Source of the DNA: Bacteroidota bacterium
GTDB taxonomy: Bacteria > Bacteroidota > Bacteroidia > Chitinophagales > Chitinophagaceae
Assembly (NCBI GenBank): GCA_018268085.1
Contig: JAFDXE010000019.1
Span: 1 to 64,000 of the forward strand
Direction: 5' to 3'
DNA length: 64,000 nucleotides
Shown: positions 25,966 through 34,417 of the stretch, piece after piece
Layout: each line of letters opens with the position of its first letter
Numbering within the stretch: position 1 is the first letter of the stretch
Made by a program: the position numbers and the translations under genes
Notes under the pieces: model-generated
The model's input: the letters and a program-made list of their open reading frames with translations, nothing else
Told to the model about the DNA's origin: nothing
Databases searched by the model: none

Positions 25966-28641
25966 TTACAATTTTACATTAAACTGAATCATTAAAGTTG
26001 CCGGTCTTAACTGATAGGTGTAACGTGAACTGTAGTTTTGAGTAATTTCCTGGCTGGTAAATTCTTTAATGTTTGAAAGGTTGTTCAATTTTAATATCCA
26101 TTCATATCTCTTTGTTCTGTAAGACGCTCCTGCGTTGATAAATAAATAATCTTTAGTGCTGATCGATTTACCTCCTGTTGAATAGTAATAAAATGAACAG
26201 TTGAAAATAATTTCTTTTGACAAAAAGTAATAATACGCCAGGGAAGTGTTGAAATTCCGGAAGCGGTCGTCATAATTTCCATTTACTATTTTTGAAGTGG
26301 CTACCGTAAAAGAACTGTTATTTTCAAAATACATGGTTTTTATTTTTTTTAAAATTAGTCTACCCGAAACCGTTAGTGCATTGTTCTTCACAGTCTGTAT
26401 AAGATTATCCTGGAATAAGTAAGATTTTGAATTCATTAAATTCACGTTTGCGGAAACACTTAGTTTTATGTTGGATATATATTTCGATGAAGTGAGTAAT
26501 AACGAATTAGTTATGCTGTTGTTGGATACAGGCATGCTTTTCTTTTCAAGTAATATTCCCGAAAAATCCTGGTTGTACATAAGGTTCTCGTTGTTCGTAC
26601 TTTGAAATGCAAGTAAATAGCAAAATAAACCTTTCACGGTATTTCGATAGGTTAGCGAAATACCGAGATACCTTGATTTTAATAAATATAAAAGGCTGTC
26701 GTTTCGAATTACAGAACGATAGTTAGTCATTATATATCCCTGCGTATTTCTATCTATACCACCTGTTTTTGTTTCTATGCCTGCATTCATATTCAATTCA
26801 TAATATCTTCCAAGGTTTTTTGTGATGTTACATCCCGGAAGAAAAAATGTGAACCTGTTTTTAGTAGTAAACTCTTTATTGATATCTGTACGAACAAGGT
26901 TTAAAAATTCTACCGGGAAATGCAAGGAGATGTTTATCCAGGACCGGTAATAATTTAAGTCGATTTGTGGAGTGAATCTTGTTTCCTGCTGACGGAAATT
27001 ATTCCGGAACAATTCATTCATCGGAATTGATACATTGTGCACTTCTTTTTCGAGATATGATGCAAGTCGCGTATCCGTATGTTCAAATCCTACGCGGTAT
27101 TTTTGTTGAAACCTGAATAATCGGGTTGTGGTAGACAGTGCATTATTAGTTACCAGGCTTTTTTTGGTTGCATATTGGGTTAAGCGCTGGTAACCGGCAT
27201 CGTCATTGAAAAATTCCTTAAACTGGCCTGGCAGTATATCCAGTTTCTGCGGAGACCTTTTGAAAGAAGTATAAGAAGTGATTTGTATCAACAACTTTTT
27301 TAAAGTTCGGTAAACAACTAAATTATTTGAACAGTAGTAATAAGGGGTTTTTAATTTTTCGTTTACGATACTGTCGTTAATGGTATTTCCATATTCTCTG
27401 CCAATATCAGCCGTTCCTTTTAATTCGTTGCTAATAAAAATATGGCTGCTGTTTTTTATAAATTTAAATTTTGCATTAATAATATTCTGCTCAGCAACAT
27501 GCTGCTGCGTTTCTTTTATGGAAATGGTATCATTGGGAAAGGAAATAGCTGTAATTGCAGATGAATTGCGGTTTATCCTGTTTTTCAAAAATGAAAAATT
27601 ATATTTTAGCTGTGATGACTTTGCCAGTACAATCAGTGAATTCAAATGCGCAATAAGTGAATGATTAAACAGGTAATACGGCTCCTGGATATCCGGTGTG
27701 GCTGGTTTATTAATGTATAATAAGTCGGATCTGGATTCTGACAGCGAGGGATTTTTAAGTATGTCTGTATTTACCTGGTGCTCTTCTGTTTCCCTCCCGA
27801 TATTTGTACCGGCATTATCTGCTTTGATGCCCAGGAGAAATTGTCGTGCCGATGCAAATTGCATCATAGTGCCGGCAGCATGATATAAAAGATTTTTGCC
27901 TAACCCTGTTCCCGCTTCAACCGTACTGATGATTTTATTCTTTGCCGCTGCCGTTAATTTTAAATTAATTGCCGGTGATCTGCCTGCTTCTGAACTATCC
28001 AGGATTTTTTTATCCTGGTGATGTTCGAGGATCTGAATTTTTTCAACATCTGCATATTGAATATTATCGTTAGCAAGATTGTACCTGCTTTCCAGCATAT
28101 CCAATCCTTCTATGTAATAATGGCTGATTGGTTTTCCATTATAAGAAATTTGTCCTCCGGAATTTACTTCAATGCCCGGCAATTTCCGGATTACATCACC
28201 AATTGATCTGTCTTGTTTATCACCAAACACTTTCGGATCATAAATAATAGTATCAGATTTTTGCAGGATCGGGATTGCAGACTGAATCCTGATTGCAGGC
28301 AAAATTATATTGGCCGGAAGGAGTGTGAATTTAGTTGATTGAGATTTGTTGTCAATCTTTGTATGTATAGTGGAAAATCCTATATGCGAAATTTCGAGGT
28401 TAAGTTGGCTGGAAATAACATTAACAAACAGATTGAATTTTCCTTTGTTATCTGATAAACAAAACTCAAGTACAATATCATCGTTCACTACATTAATACT
28501 TGCGCCCTGGATAGGATGGCCAGATGTATCTGTAATAATCCCTTCAATATGATTTTGACTATAAGCTACACTAGGCAGTAAGCCTGAAAGTAAAACAGGG
28601 ATCAGTAATTTCAATAAATAAATCGCCTGTTCCCGGTACAT
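25966..28641 (-). CDS. TonB-dependent receptor-like outer membrane protein
   Basis: An 891-aa outer-membrane protein with signal peptide (about 1-29, ending VAYSQ). A carboxypeptidase-regulatory-like beta-sandwich follows (EGIITDTSGHPIQGASINVV), then a plug-like region (IGDVIRKLPGIEVNSGGQIS) and a long barrel ending in leucine (LMIQFNVKL). It belongs to the group of receptors lacking a clear TonB box, which often sit next to GLPGLI genes. Downstream of the peptide and GLPGLI genes on the same strand with its own promoter box at 28692-28699, it may import or export a ligand linked to them. No SusD partner is present. Confidence 0.85.
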   Translation of the reverse strand: MYREQAIYLLKLLIPVLLSGLLPSVAYSQNHIEGIITDTSGHPIQGASINVVNDDIVLEFCLSDNKGKFNLFVNVISSQLNLEISHIGFSTIHTKIDNKSQSTKFTLLPANIILPAIRIQSAIPILQKSDTIIYDPKVFGDKQDRSIGDVIRKLPGIEVNSGGQISYNGKPISHYYIEGLDMLESRYNLANDNIQYADVEKIQILEHHQDKKILDSSEAGRSPAINLKLTAAAKNKIISTVEAGTGLGKNLLYHAAGTMMQFASARQFLLGIKADNAGTNIGRETEEHQVNTDILKNPSLSESRSDLLYINKPATPDIQEPYYLFNHSLIAHLNSLIVLAKSSQLKYNFSFLKNRINRNSSAITAISFPNDTISIKETQQHVAEQNIINAKFKFIKNSSHIFISNELKGTADIGREYGNTINDSIVNEKLKTPYYYCSNNLVVYRTLKKLLIQITSYTSFKRSPQKLDILPGQFKEFFNDDAGYQRLTQYATKKSLVTNNALSTTTRLFRFQQKYRVGFEHTDTRLASYLEKEVHNVSIPMNELFRNNFRQQETRFTPQIDLNYYRSWINISLHFPVEFLNLVRTDINKEFTTKNRFTFFLPGCNITKNLGRYYELNMNAGIETKTGGIDRNTQGYIMTNYRSVIRNDSLLYLLKSRYLGISLTYRNTVKGLFCYLLAFQSTNNENLMYNQDFSGILLEKKSMPVSNNSITNSLLLTSSKYISNIKLSVSANVNLMNSKSYLFQDNLIQTVKNNALTVSGRLILKKIKTMYFENNSSFTVATSKIVNGNYDDRFRNFNTSLAYYYFLSKEIIFNCSFYYYSTGGKSISTKDYLFINAGASYRTKRYEWILKLNNLSNIKEFTSQEITQNYSSRYTYQLRPATLMIQFNVKL

Positions 28642-28691
28642 TGATAAACAATTGAAAGTTATCGGAAAAACACAAAGGCATTGTTGTTCAA

Positions 28692-28699
28692 CAAATATA
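28692..28699 (-). promoter_or_regulatory. -7 promoter box (TATATTTG) of the receptor gene
   Basis: Exact TAnnTTTG match in the 79-bp gap between the GLPGLI gene and the receptor gene, 51 nt before the receptor ATG. Confidence 0.5.
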
Positions 28700-28720
28700 A
28701 ATCTGCACTCTTTGAATAGG

Positions 28721-29539
28721 TTACTCTAATTCTATCGGATTGTATGGTTCACGCCTGTTCTTCCGTTCTTCAACTGTTAGATCTGAATGAGCCTGGAAAC
28801 GTGAATTCTCCTCAAAAAAACCGATCGGATCTTCCTTCATTCTTTGTTTGAGTTTAGCAAATTGTTTGCGATCTGTTGGAATATATTTTTGCCCGTTGAA
28901 CGACTGCGGAAAAAACATCGGTTGTTTAACCGGAAGTTGTTCGAGTTGTTTCAATTCAAATACAAATTGCATTTTAGTATCTGTTACTTTCACAATTAAT
29001 CCCGGTAATCCGTTAAACTTCCAGGGGCCTTCAGGCGCTGCAATTTTTTTGGTGAACCATGCAATATAATTTCTACCTCGAAAACTAGTAGTAGCTTTCT
29101 GGCATATTAGATTATTGATTGTTGCAGTGTCTTTCTGAATGCTCCATTTTTGTTTTATCAAAGGTTCTTCATACCGGTAACCCTGCATAAGAACTTCTGC
29201 TACTGTAAGTTTATCTTCGGGGAAATTTTTTGCAAGCACAAGAGTTGATTTGCTGAAATAATATCTGTCATCAGAAGGTTGATCAAGCGTTGGACCTTTA
29301 CCTGATTTCTGATCTGCTTCAAGCAATGAATCACCGATACGCCTGTAATCGCTAAAAAATAATGAGGAGTGCGTGCCTATTTCAAGTGTCATCAGATCAT
29401 AAGCCCATAGTTTGTCATTGGTTGAATCTTTCTGAAAACTATAAGCATATTTACATCTTAAATAACATGAATCGAATAACTGGCATTTTGCAGTTATTGA
29501 AAAAATAATAGTAATTAAAATGAAAGAATAAGTTTTCAT
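28721..29539 (-). CDS. GLPGLI-family secreted protein
   Basis: A 272-aa exported protein carrying the diagnostic GLPGLI sequence at residues 177-182 (WKFNGLPGLIVKVTD). The signal peptide is MKTYSFILITIIFSITAKCQ. The longest frame begins 84 bases upstream at 29623 and would overlap the peptide gene; the ATG at 29539 gives a proper signal peptide and is preferred. The family has no established function that I know of; it is largely confined to Bacteroidota and frequently sits beside TonB-dependent receptors, as here. The C-terminal stretch is charged (TVEERKNRREPYNPIE). Confidence 0.88.
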   Translation of the reverse strand: MKTYSFILITIIFSITAKCQLFDSCYLRCKYAYSFQKDSTNDKLWAYDLMTLEIGTHSSLFFSDYRRIGDSLLEADQKSGKGPTLDQPSDDRYYFSKSTLVLAKNFPEDKLTVAEVLMQGYRYEEPLIKQKWSIQKDTATINNLICQKATTSFRGRNYIAWFTKKIAAPEGPWKFNGLPGLIVKVTDTKMQFVFELKQLEQLPVKQPMFFPQSFNGQKYIPTDRKQFAKLKQRMKEDPIGFFEENSRFQAHSDLTVEERKNRREPYNPIELE

Positions 29540-29555
29540 AAAACAAGTGAGTTTA

Positions 29556-29587
29556 AAGCAATGGTTCCGATTAAGAAACCATTGCTT
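29556..29587 (-). promoter_or_regulatory. hairpin between peptide gene and GLPGLI gene
   Basis: Perfect 11-bp stem aagcaatggtt / aaccattgctt with a 10-nt loop, 11 nt after the peptide stop codon and 16 nt before the GLPGLI ATG. Only TTT follows the stem on the minus strand, so it may be a leaky terminator or an RNA stabiliser giving more peptide than downstream mRNA. Confidence 0.6.
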
Positions 29588-29598
29588 CATGAATCTAA

Positions 29599-29868
29599 TT
29601 ATTGAGGGCCCTGACCTCCACAATTTACATAATTTATCAACCAGATATCGTTAGCAGTTAATGGAGGAAGATCTCCGTCCCAGTAAACAGTGGTACAGTG
29701 TCCACACCATGAACACAACTGGTGTGCCTGCTTATTTCCTTTTTGTTTTTTAGCAGGAGCAGGATTTGTTTTAGCTGTTTCTTTTACAGTAACAAGGTGG
29801 ATTTTTCCATTTGCAAAACCTGCAAATGCCATCAATCCAAAGATCGCTACAAGCAATAAAGATTTCAT
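29599..29868 (-). CDS. small secreted Cys-rich peptide
   Basis: An 89-aa protein that I do not recognise. A signal peptide (MKSLLLVAIFGLMAFAGFAN) is followed by a Lys/Pro/Ala-rich stretch (about 28-48) and a compact C-terminal part with four Cys (52, 55, 58, 83) in the pattern CSWCGHC plus NCGGQGPQ, three Trp and two nearby His (49, 57). The CxxCxxC cluster could bind a metal or form disulfides. It is the first gene of a minus-strand set with the GLPGLI protein and a TonB-dependent receptor, and faces an XRE regulator gene across 246 bp. Function is unknown; roles as a secreted signal, a metal-binding peptide or an antimicrobial are all open. Confidence 0.7.
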   Translation of the reverse strand: MKSLLLVAIFGLMAFAGFANGKIHLVTVKETAKTNPAPAKKQKGNKQAHQLCSWCGHCTTVYWDGDLPPLTANDIWLINYVNCGGQGPQ

Positions 29869-30114
29869 GTTATTTTTTTTGTTGTTATCCCTACTATCAG
29901 AAAAATTTCAGCGCTGGTTCGGGAAATTCCGCTGTGTAAAAAATAACTGTACAGGTTCAATTGTGCCGGTAAGGACCGGAATAATTAAGGTGTTGCACTC
30001 TTAGCGTGTATGCATTAAATTTTACGAATCAATGCTCTTTATATTTTCTACATTTTCTTAATTACCTCCATGATAAATTATCCTATATTTAAGAAAATTT
30101 AATCCACTACTTGT

Positions 30115-30489
30115 ATGTTCGGTTCGAAACTAACTTCCATCCGTCTTGCCCGTGGTTATTCTCAAAGCTATATGGCAAAAAAAATCGGAATCGCACAGAA
30201 TTCGTATTCAAAAATTGAAAGCAATGCAAAGGTTAAAGTGAGTGATGATTTGTTGAAAAAAATTGCTGAAGTTTTAGGTGTATCAATTGAAGATATAAAA
30301 AGTCCTACTTTGATAGTAATGAATTTCGACAGCCAGGCTAAAGATGCTTTACAGGAATACAGTCATCTTCATGATTATATGGATAGCAGGATTATAGAAA
30401 ATCTGATCATGCAACTTGCCGTTAAAGACAAACAAATATCAGAAAAGGATAAACAGATTAATGAATTGCTGATACAGGTTAAAAAGTAA
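30115..30489 (+). CDS. XRE-family transcriptional regulator with C-terminal coiled coil
   Basis: A 124-aa protein. Residues 5-60 are a HTH_3 domain (LTSIRLARGYSQSYMAKKIGIAQNSYSKIE), and residues about 98-124 form a heptad-type helix (VKDKQISEKDKQINELLIQ) likely to dimerise. It stands alone, divergent from the small secreted peptide gene, so that promoter region is a plausible target. Nothing suggests a toxin-antitoxin pair. Confidence 0.88.
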   Translation: MFGSKLTSIRLARGYSQSYMAKKIGIAQNSYSKIESNAKVKVSDDLLKKIAEVLGVSIEDIKSPTLIVMNFDSQAKDALQEYSHLHDYMDSRIIENLIMQLAVKDKQISEKDKQINELLIQVKK

Positions 30490-30508
30490 TAACAGGTAGA
30501 TGCGTTGC

Positions 30509-31636
30509 TTAAATGATGGGTTGACTTTTTGCCGTACTTCCACCTCCATCATTGTTAAATATATTGATATCAGCTCCACTGGATGCAAATTCAATCCTTG
30601 AAGTTTCAACAAGTTTTTTCAGCAGGATGTTAAATGATTGTTTGATCTCATTGAATTCGGCCATAGTACAATGAATGGTAAAATATTCAATCGTAACAGT
30701 AATGCCGTTTTTGTTGAAGTCGGAAAAGAACACGGTGTACTTTACAATTTTTGAAGGATCGCTATCCAGTATTTTTTTTATTTCGGTAATCAGTTGTTCT
30801 ATGGTTGCAGTTGCTGTACTTGCAACAAATTCAAGTTTCATTTCCGCCCTGCGTTGATTGCGCATGCTGAGATTATCAACTACGCTATCTACCATTTGTT
30901 TATTGGGAACGGTTACAAGCGTTTTATCCTGTGTGCGGATGCGTGTACTGCGTAAACCAATATGCTCAACGGTGCCACTTACATTATTTACCTTCAATGT
31001 ATCGCCCGTATAAAACGGTTTATCAAAAAATATTACAAATGAAGCGATGAGGTTTTCCAGGCTTTCTTTTGCAGCCAGCGCTACTGCGGCGCCTACAATA
31101 CTTAATCCCGTAATTACGGATCCTACATTCTGGTGAAAGCCTGCTTTGATGATCATCAGGATGCCGAAAATACTTACGATAACTTTTAGCAGGTCGCGGA
31201 AGAAAACAATTAACTGGTCATCAGACTTGTCGTGAGTCTGCATTGCCTTCTGTTCAAAGATGAGCGCAATGAAATCGATAAAACGCCTGAAAAATAGAAA
31301 GAACGAAATAATGATTAAACATATTCCGGTTCTTTCAACAATGTCGTTGGTTGTATGCCCATAGATCGTAAACATCCACGCACGGGGGAAATTCAGCTTG
31401 TCGATCGCAAATACAGAAACGGATATCGTGATGAACCAGGAAAGCGGTTTCATGATAAGTGCTACAAACTCTTTTTTTTGTATTGTACTCCAGTTGCGTT
31501 TTACAATTATGTATAGCAATGAAGCGATATACCTTGAAACATATTTCTTGAAAAGCAGCAGAAACAGTATGGTACAAGCAACCACAACATAACTGGCGAT
31601 GCTGTTGTCCCAAACTATTTTATCTAAAATATCCAT
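30509..31636 (-). CDS. small-conductance mechanosensitive channel, MscS family
   Basis: A 375-aa membrane protein with five predicted helices in the first 200 residues, the last being the pore-lining Gly/Ala-rich TM3 (SVITGLSIVGAAVALAAKESLENLIASF), followed by the MscS beta domain (FYTGDTLKVNNVSGTVEHIGLRSTRI and VPNKQMVDS) and an alpha/beta C-terminal domain. It releases solutes on osmotic downshock. It stands convergent to the XRE gene and is separated from the unknown gene at 31705 by 68 bp. Confidence 0.93.
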   Translation of the reverse strand: MDILDKIVWDNSIASYVVVACTILFLLLFKKYVSRYIASLLYIIVKRNWSTIQKKEFVALIMKPLSWFITISVSVFAIDKLNFPRAWMFTIYGHTTNDIVERTGICLIIISFFLFFRRFIDFIALIFEQKAMQTHDKSDDQLIVFFRDLLKVIVSIFGILMIIKAGFHQNVGSVITGLSIVGAAVALAAKESLENLIASFVIFFDKPFYTGDTLKVNNVSGTVEHIGLRSTRIRTQDKTLVTVPNKQMVDSVVDNLSMRNQRRAEMKLEFVASTATATIEQLITEIKKILDSDPSKIVKYTVFFSDFNKNGITVTIEYFTIHCTMAEFNEIKQSFNILLKKLVETSRIEFASSGADINIFNNDGGGSTAKSQPII

Positions 31637-31704
31637 AGTACTTTGTTGAATTGCAGGAAATGAAGTTCGTTATTTTTTATGCAGCACCAAAGCTGAATGT
31701 ACTG

Positions 31705-32538
31705 TTATTTCACACTGTAAATTTCTACTCCTTCTGTTTTTAACAGGTACACTTTCCCATTAATCGCTTTTATGGAGAGGTAATCTTTGATGAAGTGTGG
31801 AAGCTTGTATTCCTTTTGTGTAAAAGAACCCAGTTCATAGCTGATGAGTTGATTGCCTGTAAAGCCGTACATTTTTTTCCGGGCAATGGCTATGTTCTGC
31901 CAGTTGAAAAATGGCAGATTATTTTTCAATGCGCCGTAATAATCAAAAATGTAAAATCCTTTTTTTTCATCGTAGAGATAAACAAGATTATCACTGTCGA
32001 TGATACGGGTAGGTGAGGGAGTTGAATCTGTAAGTAAACGCAGGTCTGTACTTTCTGTTAATACTTTTCCTTCGTCATCAATTTTTTTCAGTTTGTTATC
32101 CTGTTCGTCATATAGCCAGATATTGTTATCGTAAGAAGTGGCGATTGCCTGCACACTGAAAATGTTTTGTTTCCGAAGGTTTATCGTGTTGCGTTTGGTG
32201 AGTAAGCGATCGAGGACAACTACCGTAGAATAATTTTTGTAATACACCAGTATCTTCAACGGGTTGCTTACATCTATATGTGAGGGATTTCCGTATTTCT
32301 TTACATCATTGAACACGGCTACGGAATCGGCATTGTTGTTTAATTTTTTCAACTGGTAACCGGAAGTCAGCAGGTATATATTATCCAGTACATCCACATC
32401 CATAAAAACATAGCTGCCCGGAATGAACTTCAGAAAGGTAAAATCTGCATTTGATTTTGAGGAATCAGCAACCTGCTGCGCATGAATTACAGCAGGGAGC
32501 AACAAAGCAAGGCTGATATACAAAAGTATTTTTTTCAT
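31705..32538 (-). CDS. exported protein of unknown function, beta-propeller-like
   Basis: A 277-aa protein with signal peptide (MKKILLYISLALLLPAVIHA). The rest is a series of short beta-type segments with recurring turns (VFMDVDVLDNIYLLTSGYQL, IDSDNLVYLYDEKKGF, INGKVYLLKTEGVEIYSV) that look like propeller blades. I do not recognise a named family. It overlaps the stop of the LpxH-like gene by four bases (translational coupling) and is the last gene of the rsfS-ftsH operon. Confidence 0.75.
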   Translation of the reverse strand: MKKILLYISLALLLPAVIHAQQVADSSKSNADFTFLKFIPGSYVFMDVDVLDNIYLLTSGYQLKKLNNNADSVAVFNDVKKYGNPSHIDVSNPLKILVYYKNYSTVVVLDRLLTKRNTINLRKQNIFSVQAIATSYDNNIWLYDEQDNKLKKIDDEGKVLTESTDLRLLTDSTPSPTRIIDSDNLVYLYDEKKGFYIFDYYGALKNNLPFFNWQNIAIARKKMYGFTGNQLISYELGSFTQKEYKLPHFIKDYLSIKAINGKVYLLKTEGVEIYSVK

Positions 32539-33326
32539 GTACTGCTAACCGTAAGATTCACAGGCTGCTGCCGTTTATTGCCATAGTACTTCAATTGCAA
32601 TTCATTACCATCAAATACAGCATAGCTGTCGTATTTGATCCAGTCGCCGAGATTGATGTACCTGCTTTTGTTATTCAGATTAATATCCAGTGGAAGGTGC
32701 CGGTGGCCGAAGATGAAGTAATCGTAATGTTGTTGTTTTAATACTTCTTTACAATAGATCACCAGCCATTCTCCGTCTTCACCCATAAAAACTTCATCTT
32801 TTGTTCCGGTTTGCGCCCGGCTTTTGCGGCTGAAATAATCTGCCAGTCCCATTCCCATAAACGGCGGCAGAATACCAAACAGCCATTGGCAAACTTTATT
32901 CCTGAATATTTTTTTAATGAATTTATATCCATGATCACCGGGGCCAAGTCCGTCTCCATGTCCTACTAAAAATTTCTTCCCGTTAAATTCAAAGGGCACG
33001 GGTTCAAAGTACACGGGAATATTCAGTTCTTTCTGAAAATAATCGGTCATCCACATATCATGGTTGCCAACGAAGAAATGTACCGGTATGCCGCTGTCGG
33101 TTATCTCAGCCAGTTTCCCCAATATCCGTACGAAACCTTTGGGCACTACTTTTTTATATTCATACCAGAAATCGAAAAGGTCGCCTACAATAAAAATCTG
33201 TTCAGCATCCTGCCTGGCTTCATCAAGAAACCGGATGATCCTTTTCTCACGTTCAAGGCTGGCCGCTGCATTGGGTGCGCCCAGGTGAAAGTCGGAAAGA
33301 AAATATATTTTCCCGGATGACTGCAT
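32535..33326 (-). CDS. lpxH: UDP-2,3-diacylglucosamine diphosphatase, LpxH type
   Basis: Calcineurin-like metallophosphoesterase expected to cleave UDP-2,3-diacylglucosamine to lipid X in lipid A synthesis at the inner membrane. Metal motifs are SDFH (11-14), GDLFD (48-52), GNHD (87-90), GHGD (122-125) and GHRHLP near the end. Length is 263 aa from the ATG at 33326. A longer frame from 33371 would run into the stop region of the preceding gene and adds an unlikely tail. Gene order places it after the cyclotransferase-like gene (7 bp) and it overlaps the next gene by 4 bp. LpxG/LpxI alternatives are excluded by fold; exact substrate is inferred. Confidence 0.88.
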   Translation of the reverse strand: MQSSGKIYFLSDFHLGAPNAAASLEREKRIIRFLDEARQDAEQIFIVGDLFDFWYEYKKVVPKGFVRILGKLAEITDSGIPVHFFVGNHDMWMTDYFQKELNIPVYFEPVPFEFNGKKFLVGHGDGLGPGDHGYKFIKKIFRNKVCQWLFGILPPFMGMGLADYFSRKSRAQTGTKDEVFMGEDGEWLVIYCKEVLKQQHYDYFIFGHRHLPLDINLNNKSRYINLGDWIKYDSYAVFDGNELQLKYYGNKRQQPVNLTVSST

Positions 33327-33333
33327 ATTTTGT

Positions 33334-33762
33334 TTAAGGCCTGTTTTGTTGCTGCAGGTAACGTAAAACATCTCCGATGCTGATCTCTTTCATCTGTGCC
33401 ACAGAACCATTGTACCAATAGATCCAGGCATCAGATGCTATTCCATTCCGGAAAGCTTTTACCAATTCTCTTTTATACATCGGTTTTTCACCAACTTCAA
33501 CATTCAACCCTTCATAGTCATCCAGTTGATCTATTGCCCAGTTAAAATCTTCTATGCTGTTGGATTCATATAATTCACCTGCAATAAATGAATCATCATT
33601 TGCCGGAACTGCTACAGGCGAATCACCTTTATCGAAAAATTTTCCCTGTACAACAGCATCTCCTAGCAGATGAAAATGTTTTGTAAGGTATTCATAAGCA
33701 GGATTACGGAATCCACTGCGTAATGATCCATATACAAATAAGCGGTTAGTCGTAGATTTCAT
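33334..33762 (-). CDS. gamma-glutamylcyclotransferase-like protein (AIG2/GGCT fold)
   Basis: A 142-aa protein with the YGSLRSG substrate loop at 11-17 and a probable catalytic Glu at 84 in DDYEG. Family members release 5-oxoproline from gamma-glutamyl compounds. Position within the rsfS-ftsH-lpxH operon gives no clear substrate. Spacing is 22 bp from the LUD gene and 7 bp to the LpxH-like gene. Confidence 0.88.
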   Translation of the reverse strand: MKSTTNRLFVYGSLRSGFRNPAYEYLTKHFHLLGDAVVQGKFFDKGDSPVAVPANDDSFIAGELYESNSIEDFNWAIDQLDDYEGLNVEVGEKPMYKRELVKAFRNGIASDAWIYWYNGSVAQMKEISIGDVLRYLQQQNRP

Positions 33763-33784
33763 ACATCTAAGTTTTAGGATAGCT

Positions 33785-34408
33785 TCATGCTTCTACCAGG
33801 AAACAAAATACTTCTTTCGGCCCGTGTACACCAGTAACCAGCGTTTTTTCAATATCGGCTGTTCTACTCGGGCCCGTAGCAAATGCTATCTGTGACGGAA
33901 TGTTGTTTTTATACTTTTCTTTCAGGAATGATAATGCTTCCTGTAAATCGTACAGCATTTGCCTGCTGTAAGCGATACAAATATGTACAGGTGCATAAAC
34001 ACTGGTGGTGCGGCCGCTTTGTTGTGCTGAACTTAACACAATGGTACCGGTGCGTGCAACAATATATTCACATCCGGTAATGGATACATCACAGCCAGGC
34101 AGGTTATCATACGATTTTCTTCCTGTAAGGATGGTTGAAATAAAATCTTCTGTAAAATAAATTTTAGTCCATTTTCTTTCGGTGAACAATTGTTCCAGTT
34201 GCATCCTCAGGTCTTTTTCATCAATGCAGAATGCGAATTTTCCCTGTAACTGTGTGAAAGCTTCAGCAAATACGATAGCGTCATCGTCTGCCGGTGCTGT
34301 AAAAACATTGCTGTTTCCGTCGCTGCCGGGAAAAGGCACAGGCACTGGTTTGCTCAGTGCCTGCCTTATTCTTTTTAATATATTTTCTTTTGCTGCTGAA
34401 GTAGCCAT
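33785..34408 (-). CDS. lutC: LUD-domain protein (LutC/YkgG family)
   Basis: A 207-aa protein of the LutC family, part of the LutABC complex oxidising L-lactate in Bacillus. The typical C-terminal signature is present as ARTGTIVLSSAQQSGRTT and FATGPSRTADIEKTLVTGVHGP. It lies 9 bp after ftsH in a housekeeping operon, about 20 kb from the lutB homologue at 54500; lutA is not seen. Whether it truly serves lactate oxidation is therefore inferred only from family. Confidence 0.88.
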   Translation of the reverse strand: MATSAAKENILKRIRQALSKPVPVPFPGSDGNSNVFTAPADDDAIVFAEAFTQLQGKFAFCIDEKDLRMQLEQLFTERKWTKIYFTEDFISTILTGRKSYDNLPGCDVSITGCEYIVARTGTIVLSSAQQSGRTTSVYAPVHICIAYSRQMLYDLQEALSFLKEKYKNNIPSQIAFATGPSRTADIEKTLVTGVHGPKEVFCFLVEA

Positions 34409-34417
34409 TGTGCATCA

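Noticed and set aside
29540..29623. Longer start for the GLPGLI protein
   Set aside because: It would overlap the peptide gene by 25 bp and put 28 non-signal residues before a good signal peptide; the ATG at 29539 fits better.
29690..30004. 104-codon plus-strand frame overlapping the secreted peptide gene
   Set aside because: It covers the peptide gene in antisense and runs into the regulatory region; the minus-strand peptide has a proper signal peptide and operon context.
30115..30489. Antitoxin of a toxin-antitoxin pair
   Set aside because: The XRE gene has no small partner gene next to it on the same strand; the downstream gene is mscS on the other strand.
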